Assembly: GCA_024305745.1 (NCBI GenBank) | Contig: JAHRBS010000001.1 | Location: 1,798,001 to 1,862,000 of the forward strand | DNA: 64,000 nucleotides | DNA from: Polyporus tsugae | Lineage: Eukaryota; Basidiomycota; Agaricomycetes; Polyporales; Polyporaceae | Reading direction: 5' to 3' | Notes under the pieces: generated by a model | Told to the model about the DNA's origin: nothing | The model's input: only the letters and a program-made list of their open reading frames with translations | The model's database searches: none | Shown here: piece after piece, positions 40,015-53,500 of the stretch | Layout: every line of letters starts with the position of its first letter | Position numbering within the stretch: the first letter of the stretch is position 1 | Position numbers and translations under genes: made by a program

Positions 40015-40030
40015 TTATCAGATAAGATAG
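40015..40030. promoter_or_regulatory. Clustered GATA-factor sites upstream of the CREG-like gene
   Basis: The sequence TTATCAGATAAGATAG holds an inverted pair (TTATC and GATAA) and a third GATA overlapping it. It lies 80-95 bases before the minus-strand start codon at 39935. GATA factors control nitrogen and iron genes in fungi; use here is inference. Confidence 0.4.
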
Positions 40031-40209
40031 TCCAGACCCAGCGTACCAACCGGCCCGTCAGCCCGTCAGCACCGATTCGCGTGCTCGTCCCTAAATGGAA
40101 AGTACGAACGCTCATCTGGTATGTTACGCCACTGACGTCGCAACCTCCCGCCATGTCCGCGGGACGCGCTGGGGGAAATGAAAACTACGCCACAATGCCT
40201 ACCGCCTAT

Positions 40210-43200
40210 CTATGAGTCCGCCTCTGAATCTCCGTCCTCCTCGTCCTCGTATCTGTCCTCGAATGCGACGTCGACAAGCTCTCCCTCGTCCGCACCTGTC
40301 TGATCCTTCCCAGCGGCTTGTTGCGTGCGGTACATCCCCGCTAGGAATTCCGGCGTGCTGGCGTGCTCAACGCCCTTGTCCTCACGCACCGACATGAAGC
40401 GCGGAAATCGAAGGCTAAGCCCTCTCGTCTGCGACACGAGCCCCAGAGCTGCAACAGAAACAGGGCTGATCGTGATACTGTGGGCTGATGAGTGAAACCC
40501 CACGGTCTAGAAGAGCGAGATTAGCTTACTCGGCTCCCCGTATTTCCCAGACCTCTTGCGGTTTGAAGTATATTTCTGGCTTGAGGCCTAGTGCACCGTC
40601 GCCGCCGACATGAGCAGAGCGCCCCGGAGACAAGGTGGCCCGAATTCACCTCCTGTATCGCATTCAGGCTGCCACATCGGTTGCGACGAGCAGGTGTCAG
40701 AGTTTTCGGGGTACCTTTCTTGCAGGCTCTGAAGTTCTGTGGTCAGCAGCGCCAGAGGATCGCGACGCGCACCGGTTCACGGGGCATTTGCGTCTTCTCC
40801 CACCTTGTAGAACGCATCGGTAAACCCTGGTACGGCCTGTCAATCGCCCCGTGCCGACGCTAGTCCATACGGAATCGGCCGGCGGCCGTTGAAACTTACC
40901 TGACATGCATTTGCACACCGCAACGAGCTTCTCCGCGTCGGGATCCCATACGGCAAGCAGGATTGGACTCCACCATTGGGCTTTCCTCCCGTTGCCATGC
41001 CACGCACCAATTGGAACCAGATCGAGGCTGTCCCCAAGCCCTATAACATAATCCTTCTTGAGCTTCAACCACGCGGATGTCCGTTTGTCTTGAAAAATGA
41101 ATAGCGCGTCAAAATTTTCATCGGGAGCGCGAGCTCCGAACCGTGCAGAGCGGGCCGGATCTCAGACGCACCTGGCTCATAAGTGGCAGGTAGGGGCTTG
41201 CGCCGTGGTTTATCTTTCTTCTGTTTAGGTTCTTCCAAAACCTCGCCGCTGTCGAGAAGCTGCTCGGAAGTGGATGCGGCCATCAGCCGCGGTGACACAG
41301 ATGGCGAAGGCGAGCACAAACCTTCACCATGATACCCTCGCTGGAGCTATTCACGGCGGCCTGCCAGAATTCCTCGACAGCATCCCGACCTTCTTCGCTC
41401 TCGACGCTCTTGACATGATCAAATCGGGCCGCCTCCTTCTGCTGTTGCGTGTAGGGGGGGAATCGTGTTCGAAGAAGGGTCCTGCGCTCACGGAATGGTC
41501 TTTCAAGTAGGATCTATTGTCGGTTACAAAACCTGTGTCAGGGGAAAAATACACCGGTAATCGCCGACGACCCACCTCACCATCAAGATGCATGAGGTCG
41601 AACGCAAATATGCAGACAGAGACTTTCACCTCATCGAGCTTGACATCTTTGCGGGCGCGGTTAGATAATTCCTGGAATGTCTTCAGGGCGCCGGTCGTAG
41701 GGTCGACTGCTACGACTTCTGCGTCCATGATGAAAGACGAAGTCTGCGGCGAAGTCTGAAAAAGTCTCTCCACCAGTGAGACGACATCTGGATACTGAAT
41801 TTGGGCCGAGGAGATCAGCAAAATTTCCCAGCGGTCGAAAATTAAGGACCCGTCGCGCCTACTTTTTCGGTCATGTCCTCGAGATGCCGCGAGAAGATCT
41901 TGACAAACGCCTTATCGTTCTCGTTCCTGGAAGCGTGAATTTGCGCGCGCTGGCCGTCGTACTTGAACTCTGCCGTGAATGGCAGGAACCCGAGTCGGTC
42001 GTAGATCTCGTCGAGAGAGCGTGTCGGCGAACCCAAGGTGGGGAGCAACGGGACACCTGTGTGCGGCGCGCCCGGTCAAAAGATACGGACAATCATATCT
42101 GAGCACAACAGCGCAACTCACCGACAGTCAACGGAAGCTGCGCTGCGAGCCCGTCAAGGCCGACTTCCAGCAGCGCCTCCACGATGTGATCGTAGTTAGG
42201 ATGCTGAACGTAGACCCGCTTTATCAGACTCTCCGCTCGGAGGTATACCTCGTTCAGCGCGTCGCGCGCTCCGTCGGCAACCTTCTTCTTCCCATTCAGC
42301 GGCTTGACGTCCGCGAGCAGCTCTGCACTAATGCGGAAGGGCGAATCGTCTGAGATTGGAGCGGAGAGGGTCTCCGGCGGGCTGAGGACCATCGCCCTCC
42401 CGAGTGCGGCGAGAGAAGTTCTGACGGCTCCTACGCGGAGGTTCTGGCACAGGGTGCGAACGAGGAAGCGCGTCTCCTCTCCCTGGGCGGAGACCAGAAG
42501 CTTCTCAACGATTGCCTGCTTCGTCTTAGCGGCGCCTGAGCCTTTGGCGTTGGCAATCTTCAACAAAGACGAGTAGACCCCGGTGACGAGAAGGGGAGGG
42601 TGCGGAATGAGGGTTCTAACATTCGATTTAGCTTCGAACGCTACGTCCCCTACACAACGAGTGAGTCAGCAGCGAGGCTTTGGCAACGATCCCAGGCTTA
42701 CCAGGATCACCGGTTGCGTTGTACAGGCGTTTCAGCGCAGCAGAACTTAGGCCGGATACATGCTGGATAGCCTTGGAGATGATGGACGGGCCCAAGCCCA
42801 ATTCTATGGGCGAATAAGGCGGCGAGAGTGAATTGGATAGTAAGTACAGTGCCGGGAGAAGAGAAGGAGGATGTTGTCGGGAGATGGAGCGCAACGCGTT
42901 TGTCAGCGTGTCCAATTTTGCTATCCTGGAGCGGGTCCCAGACAGTGTCGCGAGAGTGTGTGCCAGGAACGAGTATGGGACTGGCGTGTTGGCGGCCCAA
43001 ACGGCGCAGGTCGGATTGTATGACGGGGTATCGACGTTAAGGGGGTTGTACGTAGGATTCTCTGAAGGGCGCGCATTCCCGATGGTCAGCTGGGGGGCGG
43101 ACGAAGGAGGTTTATTGCCAGCAAGAGAGGAAACCACGCCAGGTGCGGCGGATCCAGCGGGCGTGGCATGAATGGAAGGCCCCGGGGTGTTTTGCAACAC

Positions 43201-43599
43201 TGTCTCGCCAAGCGCGTCGACGTCGATAACCTCAGGGTTCGTGCTCTCGCTGTTAGTAGCTCCTGACAGATGAACGCTGTTGGTTCTCTCAGACTCCAGC
43301 TTCCGCAGCGTGTCCAGGTCAAGGCCGTCGGCAGAGGCAAGGGACCACGCCAGCTCTTCGTCCGTCAAGGGACGGTCTGCAAGCTTCTTTCCTTTCTGAA
43401 CGACGCGATTCTGTGCCGAAGACCTCGAGCTAGCCGCTTCCGTGCCGGTGGTTTGCGAGAGAGGGTCTGCATTGGGCGAGCGACGAAAGGGAGTGCCGAA
43501 GAAAGAGTCGAGTCTAGATTGTCCCGCCCCGGTTGATACCTTCGCCTTCTTGCTATGGCGGCCTGGTGACACCGAGGACGCTAGGGAGCGTTTGGACAT
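40210..43599 (-). CDS. LIG1: ATP-dependent DNA ligase I (replicative)
   Basis: Eleven exons: 42702-43599, 42122-42649, 41863-42056, 41576-41794, 41322-41513, 41172-41259, 40900-41088, 40804-40826, 40650-40728, 40530-40587 and 40210-40477, coding 911 residues. A PCNA-binding PIP box QSRLDSFF is at 27-34 after a basic patch. The DNA-binding domain follows (LAALGRAM and GLDGLAAQLPL). The nucleotidyltransferase domain has the catalytic lysine in KYDGQR (Lys507), and later ligase motifs include FIMDAEVVA, FDLMHLDG, EGIMVK and AWLKLKKDYV. The OB domain has RFPRFMSVREDK (motif VI). The C-terminus is very acidic (YEDEEDGDSEAD). It seals Okazaki fragments and repair nicks in the nucleus. Intron borders at motif edges are regular. 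All expected motifs are intact. Confidence 0.96.
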
Positions 43600-45724
43600 G
43601 TTGCGGAAAGAACCTGATCGTGAAATGTTCAAGAGAGAAGATATTCTGTAGGCTGGGAAACGGCCGATCTGAACGACATATGTCAGTTTGTGTATCCGTT
43701 TCAGATCTCAGCGGGGTACGTAAGGATCCTGCTGGGCGCGCGGGGGGTGCTTGGGAGAAAGAGAGCAAATGAGGGGAACGGTGGAGCGAGCTCGAGGATG
43801 AGGCTGACGAAATCCAACTATCCTCCGCGCCTCTCCCATCTGGGCGCTCCTGCCCGATTTGGGAGCCAGCATTGGAGCTGCGTCCACCGTCACGACACAA
43901 CCACCACTCGAACATGCGATTCTGTTCTCGCCGAGGCCATCTCAACATTTTCACTGCCAGTCGATCGACGTTGGCCAGGCGGGACAGCATCTTTCATCTT
44001 CAGGACAGTCTCCGTCTTCATGGAGCTTAATACTTATCCCCCCCCTAAATTAAAATCACAGGGCTCCATCGGTCTCACGCGCGTTCGGACATACATTACG
44101 CCTGTTTGTAACGCATTGAAAAATTGTCGTACCTCGCGATCATGGCTCCGATATGTCTCCGACTCGCCGTCCACGTCGGTCTCACCATCCCCCATTGAGC
44201 TCCGAACATTCCTGGCTGTGATCAAGCTGACTTCCCTATGACGAGCTACGCATCCCGACTACAACCGTCTTTGCGATCCTCCGGCAAAATGTAAGTACTG
44301 TCCATCCTGCACCGTGCACTTTATGATCCAAGGTGACCGGGGACATACATAGCGAGATGCACAAGTTACAATGATGTAACGGTACATCATTGACTGAATA
44401 CCTGCATCAATCAGGGAGTCCAACCCCAGGTTGTCCTCGTTGTCCCCTAGCGATTGGTGCGCTGACCGTGATGTAACCCGCTGCGGGTGAGGCGAAGAAC
44501 GACTACGACTCGGTGAGTCTTTATACCACGCTTCAGCTTCAACCCTCGAGAGCCTCGGCGTTGTGGCGTCCATGGTGGCGCTCTGGCAGTGTCCCCAGCC
44601 CAACGCCACGGAGCCTTGGTGGCGGCGGGGTGGCGATAGTCGCGACGAAACAACCATGGCGGGAAAGTACACTAGACGCTTGCAGTTCTCAACCGGAGTC
44701 CTGAGACCCTAGACTTGATGACTAGCGCGACGCTGCGATACATTCCGTTGAATGACCGCCTCGAATGCTTGGAGTCTGAGAGGGAGAGATCAGACTCCAT
44801 TACTTGTACTTTCAGGCATGGTCCGCGGTGCTGTCCAGTGTCTCACATCATGATATCGATGCACCCTCCCTCCCTGCGATTTAGGCTTCCGTTCAGTTGG
44901 GCATCTCTGCATATCCCGCTAGACTGCAGTGTGCCAGCCGCGCTAATCTTGGCGGCCAGTGCTAGACAAGCGCTTCGGCTCTCGGGGACATGTGCGCCCT
45001 CTCCATCACCGACGTGACATACTTACCTGCCCAGGTTTCGACGATGATGAAGGGGAAAGGCAGGAACCGTCACGAAGCCGACTGCGGATTGAGCGCTGCA
45101 AATCTCGAACGCCTCGAACTTCACGGGGTTGATAATCATAATTGCGAAGCGGAAGCCTGGAGTTGAGTAGACACGGTGGCCACGGTCTCGAATTGCGATG
45201 CCGATTGCAGACGGCGCTGGGCCGCCAAATGCGACCTTCCCGGGCCCGGGGTAGGAGGGGGCGGAGCCTTCGGGGTTCCGGATTGTAGAGAACGCGCGTT
45301 CCTCGCCGTCGTCGACTGGTGCCAAAGATGATCGGGCGCAGTGTACACCGATATTGGCTAGATTGAGGGTATTTGCACGGCCAGCAACCGTAATTTCTGC
45401 GCGCAAAAGGCCCTTGTGTCATTATCCAGATTCAATTCTTGAGCCAAACCTTTTATAGCACCCCCCGATAGACTGGCATCATTCGGTCCATGACAGATCA
45501 GTGCTATTGGACCTTACTTGTTTTGCCTTTTATAAATTTGCAGGTTTCTGGTAGCAACGCTCGCGCCTTGCGCTCTCCAACTCCGAGTCCGTCGTCTTTG
45601 TGGCAGTGAAGATTGTGCCTGAGTATGCCGCCCTTGAGGTTGCGGGGTGAGCGCCTTCCGAGACTACATATGAATGGTGATCATGCTCCTATCCTTGCAT
45701 TAGCCTCGCCTACGGCTCCCTCCA
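43600..45724. other. Divergent promoter region; one unassigned minus-strand frame
   Basis: The region lies between ligase I (leftward) and a zinc-finger gene (rightward). A minus-strand frame at 45023-45406 has protein-like composition (PGPGKVAFGGPAPSAIGIAI, then FEAFEICSAQSAVGF) and ends at a GTAAGT donor, but has no ATG in frame, no second exon I can find and no family I recognise. It could be an internal exon of a decayed gene. Confidence 0.35.
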
Positions 45725-46561
45725 ATGTCGGACCGACGCGCCCAGCAGTACCCTCCAAGTGCGCACGTCGCCCTCGCCACACAGTGGTCCGGTAGTGGAC
45801 CGTACCCATCCGGCTACGCGTCGCAAAACCAATACTCCTCCGCGTACCAGAACCATCCCTCTCTCCGTGGCGCGAGCCACTCCCCGCATTCCGTTCCCGG
45901 GTACGACGCCATGTCTGCGCAAGCGCAAGCGATCGCGGCACAATACCAGATCAACGACGGACAGATCCACTACTCCCATATCCCCACATCCGACCGACGG
46001 TCGTCCATGTCCATGTCGCAGTACGGCGCGCACGCCGTGGACACCCACTACGGCAGTCCAGGGTCCCAGGTGGCGGGACGGCCGCACTCACACTCGCACT
46101 CGCACTCGTACCCCCACGCGTCCTCGCACGCCATCCCGCACTCGCCCTCCCCCTCGCACGCGTACTCACAGACGCAGACGATGGCGAACGCATACGCCGC
46201 GCCACTGTCGTCATCTCCGCAGTCGCCCTCGGCGATGTCCAACATGGCAACCGCACAGTACGCATCCCAGGCTGCGTACGCTCAGCAGGTCAGCTCGTAT
46301 CCTGCTTCTCCCCCGCGCCCGTTCGCGTGCGACATGTGCGCGCTGTCGTTCAATCGGCAGCACGACCTCAAGCGCCATCGCGACACGCACACGGGCGAGA
46401 AGCCGTTCTTCTGCAACGGTGGATGTGGGAAGACGTTCACGAGGAAAGACGCACTGAAGAGGCACCAGGTACGGGTTTCGCGCTCCGAGCTTCTAGTTCG
46501 CCCGCTGACCGTCTGCCTAGCTCGTGAAGCGTTGCGGCATCGACGACAGTAATTCATAGGT
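45725..46561 (+). CDS. C2H2 zinc-finger transcription factor
   Basis: Two exons, 45725-46468 and 46523-46561, code 260 residues. The first 195 residues are low complexity: Ser/Gln/Tyr-rich, with a His-Ser run (HSHSHSHSYPHASSH) around residue 120 and an Ala/Gln-rich helix. Two C2H2 fingers lie at the C-terminus: CDMCALSFNRQHDLKRHRDTH, TGEKPF linker, then CNGGCGKTFTRKDALKRHQ finished by the short second exon with LVKRCGIDD. The second finger uses a Cys as its last ligand (H..KRC), a C2HC variant typical of fungal regulators of the Crz1/StuA-unrelated 'DxLKRH' group. Nuclear DNA binding is expected. Calcineurin docking or other control cannot be read from the sequence. Confidence 0.9.
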
Positions 46562-46863
46562 TACTTGCGGTTGACTCATCTTGTACGTCGTCATTTTGGT
46601 CGATGTTCGGAGCGCGTGCTGACCATTACCCCGTAGAGCTTACACTCACTAATCGCGGGCACAAGACTTAGCCTATATTCCGTCGCGTCCTGACTTATAC
46701 GTTATGCGCCACTTGTGTTTCTGCTGTATTGGTACATGCATTGTAAAAGTATCGCTGACACGGACTGTACTGTCGCCTCGGGAGGTTAGCTCGATTTGTA
46801 GTTTGCGCGTAGACTCGCATTAAGGTGTATCTTACTGTTGTCCTGGAACCATATTCATATCTA
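46562..46863. other. Convergent 3' ends, no gene
   Basis: A 302-base AT-richer gap between two converging genes. Nothing further is seen. Confidence 0.45.
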
Positions 46864-47544
46864 TCATTTAACTTCGACAGTTTTCGCCTCGACGTCTCTC
46901 TGTAGTATCCAAGCATCGTGTGGCGTAATTTTCTTGTAGTAGTTCTCGTATAATCCTATTTCCTTGAAACCATGACGCTCGTAGAACCGCTTTGCTTCGT
47001 CGTTCGAGATCTGAACGTGGAGGTAGATCGCGGTAATCTTCGGCTTCATGTGTGCGACCGCCGCGTCGATGAGATGTTGCAGACTCTGAGATCCAATGCC
47101 TCTCGAGCGATACGGCTGTGGGAAGGGGATAGATGGGAATCGACGTAGGCGAGATTACGATGTGTGGTTGGCTTACCGCAAGTACTGCGAGCGTCATGAG
47201 GTATAGCCTTGCCTGCCCGTCCTTCTCCTCGACCCTGCAGCACATGGTGCCCACCGGGATATCATTATAGTAGACTGCAGGGGGAACATGAATGGGGTTT
47301 ACGGGGATGAAGATCGGTGACACACGCACTGAGCTGACAGAAGTGTTCTACATCGGGGTGGACGATGTCACTGTAGAACTTCTCGCTGTATTTTATGGGG
47401 AAAAGAACGGAGTTCAGCTTCCGCACGGTCCCTGTAACGAAGATCAGCTGAAATCGGGTCTTCGAGCAGAACAAGAGACAGACCAAGGTTGTTTGGGGTG
47501 ACGGCCGCGAAGGAGACCCGGGAGGAGGGCGTGCGCGAGGACAT
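46864..47544 (-). CDS. NAA50: N-alpha-acetyltransferase 50 (NAA50-like GNAT)
   Basis: Four exons, 47484-47544, 47330-47431, 47177-47274 and 46864-47115, code 170 residues, the usual length. The N-terminus VTPNNLGTVRKLNSVLFPIK followed by YSEKFYSDI is the substrate-binding block characteristic of NAA50/San. Then come VGTMCCRVE, the acetyl-CoA loop YRSRGIGSQSL (R-x-x-G-x-G), and the GNAT core ITAIYLHVQISNDEAKRFYE followed by RHGFKEI and YYKKI. It acetylates N-termini starting with Met plus a hydrophobic residue and can associate with the NatA complex at the ribosome (family knowledge). Chromatid cohesion is a known role in animals. All key residues appear intact. Introns are 52-61 bases. Confidence 0.94.
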
Positions 47545-50500
47545 GGGAGACAAAGAGAGCAGGAAGCGCCGTGGGCGGGCGGGCGTCTTTGGTGGGTCTC
47601 GTGTGTGGCTCGAACACGACGAGAAGCCGTCTTGGCCATCACCTTGCCTCTCTCTCGGTCTGGGCTTCCCTCCCCTCTTCGACGTCCTCTCGAAGCATCA
47701 TGGAAGGCACCCGGCCTTGGGGAACGAACAAAGGAACCTAGGGACCCGATTTCCAGAACGACGGGCACCACCGCTAGACCCGTACCCGCACTTCCTTCGC
47801 TATGATCGCTATCGCGATCCTACTTCGCACCTCTCGGCTGCTACCACGGCGACGTTCCACCTATAGCACTTCTCACCGTCGCGTCAGGTATCACTCATCG
47901 TCGGAACAGCTATTCAGCGGACATGGTCGTCAAAGCATCCGCTAACTACGGCCGCACCTTCCCCGTGCTTCGACGATGCGCCTATAGCTTCCCCCGAGGT
48001 TACGACGACGATGCTATGCATGGCTGTCATGCCAAGTTAGAAAACATGAATATGTGAGTCAGTCAATCAGCACGAGATGTGCGGAATCTGTTATTTCGCG
48101 ACCAGCCGACTCCTTACATTGGAAATCAGTACCTGTTCACCGTATCCCAACTCAAGAAGGGTTCTTGTTCACCAAACCCGTACTTCCCCATCACCAGAGG
48201 AGGGTGACGGCCCTGTTTGGACTAGGATAGTCTCGTCAGGTATCACCCCGTTTGTCTTGTCAGCAATCAAACATTTGAGCCGCCTTCTGAATTCTAGTGC
48301 GCTGCGCTCGCGATCCCTATGCCGTCACTGCCTGCCAGGCGTGAACGAAATGTTACCCCACCTGTCTTCTCTCCGCTCATCGGGGAATCTCGGCGCGGTC
48401 CCTCGCTGCATTAAAAACCGTACGTTCCGTTATCCCTTCCTCAATCCAGCTCTTGGCAAAAGGTATTGACATTTCCTCCACAAGCTGTGCGCAGGATGCT
48501 CTGGACTAGCCCAAATTACCTGGACAGCGACTTCTTCGCAAACTTATCCCACTGCAACTTTCCGGGAGCGCCGTACCTGCACGGACACGTTTCCAACTAG
48601 AGGTTTGGACGATCAGGGTGCCCCAACATTACGATGCCTACGATGGCCCTGCGTAAGGACTAGCGGAGGGGGACTAATTTTGCTGGATTTCCCGTCCCTC
48701 ACCTGGCACGGGACGCTAGGGTCTGTTGCATCGGCGTGCTTGCTTTTTTGGATACACTTTGTGGCATTGGGCCTCGTTCAATTGAGTTTGTGGCTGCTTA
48801 CTCCTCTCCCTCGCTAAAGAGCTGCCGCTCTTGGCCTTTGTTGGTCTGCTCTGAACCCTCTCTGCTCCTCTGTGTTCCTCCACAGAAACTGTAGGGCGGT
48901 GGCGTCCTGAAGTGTCCGCTATTATCCCAGGTCCGACGTGAATAAACAGCGTCATATCAGGGCAGCCGCAAGACCTTCCTCAGCGACAAGTTTCGCAACT
49001 TCTAGGGTCCCTTCTATTGCGCATTCGGAGGGTCAAGGGTCTTCTTTGGTGGTGCTCTCACGCCCCTCCTCGGCATCTGTTCATCCGGGGCTGCGAAGTT
49101 GTTTTGGTACGCTGACATCTTCGCCGAAACGTGGGGGGGAGGGGTTCTGCCGACAGAGCGGTTTGCGGCATGTGTTAGACTGTGAGTATCCATCATTCTC
49201 AGACCCGTTGCGCTGGCTGCTCACAGCCTTTCGATCTTGAGGCACGATTTGTAATGTACGATTGACAGGATAACCTTAATCACCGTCCTACACGTCGGTC
49301 TGTCTAAGTAGCAGTCAAGACAGGATCCGTACATCCAAGTTCCTAGCTTTAAGGAACATCGCCTTACGGAAGGGCATCGATCGTCGACTCCCGCATCGGG
49401 TTCCCATATCAGTCTCCGGGGGTGGGGCACACTTTTCTGCGAAAGTCTGTCCACTCGAATCTGTCAAACCACACACATCTCACCAAGTGGTGTGCCTGAT
49501 CGAACCTGCGACCTGACAACGGCCCCAGAGCCCCTCTGGTGAGCTCTTCCTGAAGTTACCTTCTTGGCCTCTCGCAGCAATCATACTTACCGCTAGACCT
49601 TGCGGAAAGTTGCAGATGTCTTGTTCGCATTTGCATCCCCGCCTCCGCCCTATGTGCGTAGCTGTCTGCCGTTACTCGCAGCAGCGAAGCAAGACCCTGA
49701 ATGCATGCAGCCTAGGCTATTACCGCATTTATTCCATGACAAGTCTTGGAAGCAGTTGACCGTGCAATTCGTCATACCTCACCTCACTGAACGCTTAAAG
49801 TTCAGTGGCCACAGGGATTATGCGATTCCGTGTCATCTGGCGTAGAACCTACAACGCAATTATACTTCGTCTGGTAACGCGACGCACTTCTAAGACCCAC
49901 ACTTCCAACTCTGTGCTGACAGCACAAGTGTGTGATGACACTGTGCTTCAAGTCCAGCGACCAATTGACTTTTTAGGGGATATGATTCGTACAGTCGCCC
50001 GCCAGGCTGTCCAACGTCCTTCACCTGCCCAAAATATCTTTCACAGCGAGTTCTTTTCCTCATCGATGAGCGCGACGCATCCTTGATATGTTTTCACTTT
50101 CACACAAACCTACGGACTCCGTGGTTACAGGACTCTGACCTCCGCTGTTGTAGGCTTCCGCTTCCGTCTCCCCTTCGTAGCGACGCCACGCTACTGATGT
50201 TGTCCATCGTACCAGCTCGTTCCGGCTGCTGCGCCACGAGGACGTCTGATGTTCTTGGCAGCATAGCCATGACATACACTGTCATAACCGATGATGGTTT
50301 ACTACTTACGGACCTTCCGCGCAGCCCACCTCCGAAATTCCCGCATCTATGGGCCCCGACCGCGTCTGACTACGGTGCTTCGATCTCGCGCAGCCGCAAC
50401 TCGCTCCCCCCTCCACAACTATTTGCCGCCACCATTCTCTTCCAGGAGCGCGCGCCTCTGTCATAGCGTCACATCGGTGTCTGCAAACCTTCCGGCCGCT

Positions 50501-53500
50501 GATACCCGCTGCGACATTGCACCACCGGCACGATGCGCAAGCAAACTTCACCCGCCTCGAAACACGTCTCGCTCGGTACCCAGAAGCCTGCGTACTCGGT
50601 TCCGTGTCGGCCTCGCACATACTCTGTATGCCGAGAGCGCGGTCCTTCATTCCAGCCTCACAACGGCGATTTCGTTCCAGAATGAGGCGCCAGGCAGCCC
50701 AAGTTATGTCATTCAACCCCCCTTCATGCCCTGATCCCAGTCTCATCTTATCCTTGCGGGGACTCGGCGTCGGCGCTCAGGACCACCTCGCGCAGCCACT
50801 ACCGCACGGTGACACCACGCGGACGCGCAATGGACATACATATCAAGCCTGCGATTCAGTTGGCGTCTAACGGGACGTGACAAATCCCCAGGGGGATACG
50901 GAGCGCGTGTCCCGACTCACGGCAGCCTGGTGATGCGCCTGCAGTGACTTGGCCGCTACGTTGCGTGCGGTGCGATCAGAGTGCGTGCAACCTTGTACGA
51001 TGTTATGTCGCCCGCTTTGTTGATGGAAGGCTTACAGGACTCTTGGTTTACCACATGGTTCATGGCAAGGGTCCGACCCGTTCTCGAACTCGGACCCAAG
51101 CTTGAATGCAAAATGCAGAGAACAGAACGGATGTGCTGACTAAGGCCTCCCTAGGGGTGGTGCCCGACTACAATGCTCTCAGGTGCGTTCCATACAGTCA
51201 TTGCATTCTCACAACGCTGACAGAGATTTAGATATCTGCCAAGAGTCAGAAGTGCATGACCCCGTCACCGGCATGCTCGTCTGAAACTCCTTGCGCTGGA
51301 CGTCTTCTGCGACCCTGCGACCCAGCTTACCGTTTTAGTCTTTCCCCGTCCGCCAGCCTCCCTCCAAGGACGCCGCCCACAATAACATCGGGCGAGGCGA
51401 CTGAATAGGCTATTCGCCGGCGCCGACGTTAGATATCATTCGCATCTGTCTAAGAGAACTATGATCCTTCAAGGTATGAGTGTATCGCTTCGGCTCACTC
51501 CGTTTCTCCCGAATTTCGTCACTGAGAATCACCGGCGTTAACCACCCGCTCGTGACTAGGCCTCATTCTTCCGAGCGGTGACGGGAAGTTGTCGACCAAG
51601 TCTCAGCGTTACGGTCGGGTTAGAAGGTCGAGGGCGGTCACGGAACCGTTACGGAAAGAAGGAGTTAGCGCAGCGCGTGCGCACGCCGATGCCGATTACA
51701 GTATGAGGGCATTCACACCGGAACGCAGGCGACTCGGAAGACCGACATTCACCGTGCTCCATGACCGGTAGAGTGCCCTGCTGCCCCCTAACGTACATTT
51801 CCTTCGTCATCCTTTTCACGATGGCCGATTTGCTGACACCGAGCGTTGATCACAGGACGGGCTATCGGACTAAATATATCAACATCTCCGCAGGCAGAAA
51901 AGGCTTCGGAAATGAACAAGATTTCTTGAGTCTATCCCTTCCACACTAGGGAGGTGTTAAGGAAGGTGCGTGCCCATGCTTTTCCTCACGAATGTACCGC
52001 ATTTAAGCCTTTCGATGAGCAGGACTCAGAACAGCCCATTGGGGAATGCTTTCCCATCTCGTGGAACTTTGCAAGACAATGCTGAGTGGCGATCCCCGAA
52101 GCTCACTCATCAGGTGAGTTCCTTGCAGTGTATGCTATGCCTTGCACGACGCACCTGCCATTGGGCTCCCATCTGCATCATGGTACAGGCAGCATAAGGT
52201 ATCCCCCTTCACATAGGCTTCCGCATTGCCACTGGATTAGGCTCGCTGATGTTGAGACACCACGGTGTAGATTGCGGGAGGATGGCTTCGCATAGTCCAA
52301 TGTACTAGCTTCATATATGTGCTCGATGATGTCAAAGGTCTTTGCGGCGCTGTCGTCGACTCGTTCCCATCCGTTCCAGCGCCGACTGATGCTTCTTTCG
52401 TGAGTCCCCCTTATTCGGTCAGCGCTCAGCTACTACCTGGGCTGCTTCGTGCGCTCAGCAGGTTCAACACATGGGCTCACGCGTGATACTTGGACGGCCG
52501 TAGTACTATGATGCTAGCGCAGCAGCGACGTGGGGGCAAGAGACGAGACTATCGCTCTCGTAGCACCTCTTGAATGCACAAGGTAAATATGATCCGAGAG
52601 CCTCAGCTGCGGCGATAACCCCTTCTTCTCGACACTTGCATTCGCGCACCCTCCATTTATCAGCTTGCATAAATTCAATCTGATAACCTCGTCTTCACAG
52701 TCTACAATTTGCGACGTAGGACCATCACAGCTCCCAACATAACCGCAAGCTTGAATCGGAGTCATCGTCACGGAAATAGAAACCGTAATATGTATCCGTC
52801 GGAGACAGCCAACGGACATGAACGCCCGAGCCTTGCGATTGGCTGGAACCTACGTTCGAGTAGGGTATGTAGAGCGGCACTCAATCCACACTCCACACCC
52901 TCAGTTCAAAGAAAGCTGACGACACTCCTCCCATGGATCCAGACGTTTGCCCTTCGAGAGCTTCAGACCCAATCGGGGCAGCCTGCTGACCTTGAGCTTG
53001 AGCGTCCGCAACGATGGTCCACCGATGCCATGGCGGACTACTGCCCCGTGACCTGACGTACTAGCCAAGCGGTATGTTTCTCTCCAGATCCAGCGCACAG
53101 CCCAAATCGCTTGGACACACTCGGCAGGCACTACTCAACAAGCACCCGATATGCACTTGAACCCCGCCCCTCCCCCCCCTATCTCCCAAATTTCAACCGC
53201 TCTCCCAAAGCGGACCATCGCGGGCCAGGAAGGGCAGGCGTGCGCCGGAATCCGATCGGCGCCGCCCCGCCTCCGCTCCCCCGACACCCGATTCCGAGCC
53301 CTTTCGCTAACCGAAAGCTTTGCTGTGTAGATTCAGATAAAGCCTCTGCATCTGCATCGCGTCTCGCCTCTACTTATCTCGCCTCGCATCCAAATGACAA
53401 TGACGCGCCCAAAAGGACCAGTGTAAGGATGCCGGCGGCCGCGGCGGGTGGCCCTTTCCGATTCGAGCTGCAAGGGCAAAGGATTAGGATAAACCGCCCC

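Noticed and set aside
43690..44241. 183-codon open frame on the plus strand
   Set aside because: No family, mixed composition, and it lies in the promoter side of ligase I without splice partners.
49440..49560. tRNA-like element on the minus strand (GGTTCGAT, resembling a B box)
   Set aside because: The bases on either side do not form a T-arm stem and there is no matching A box or acceptor stem.
50291..50734. 147-codon plus-strand frame
   Set aside because: Arg/Ser/Pro-biased composition and a similar-length antisense frame at the same place; no domain.
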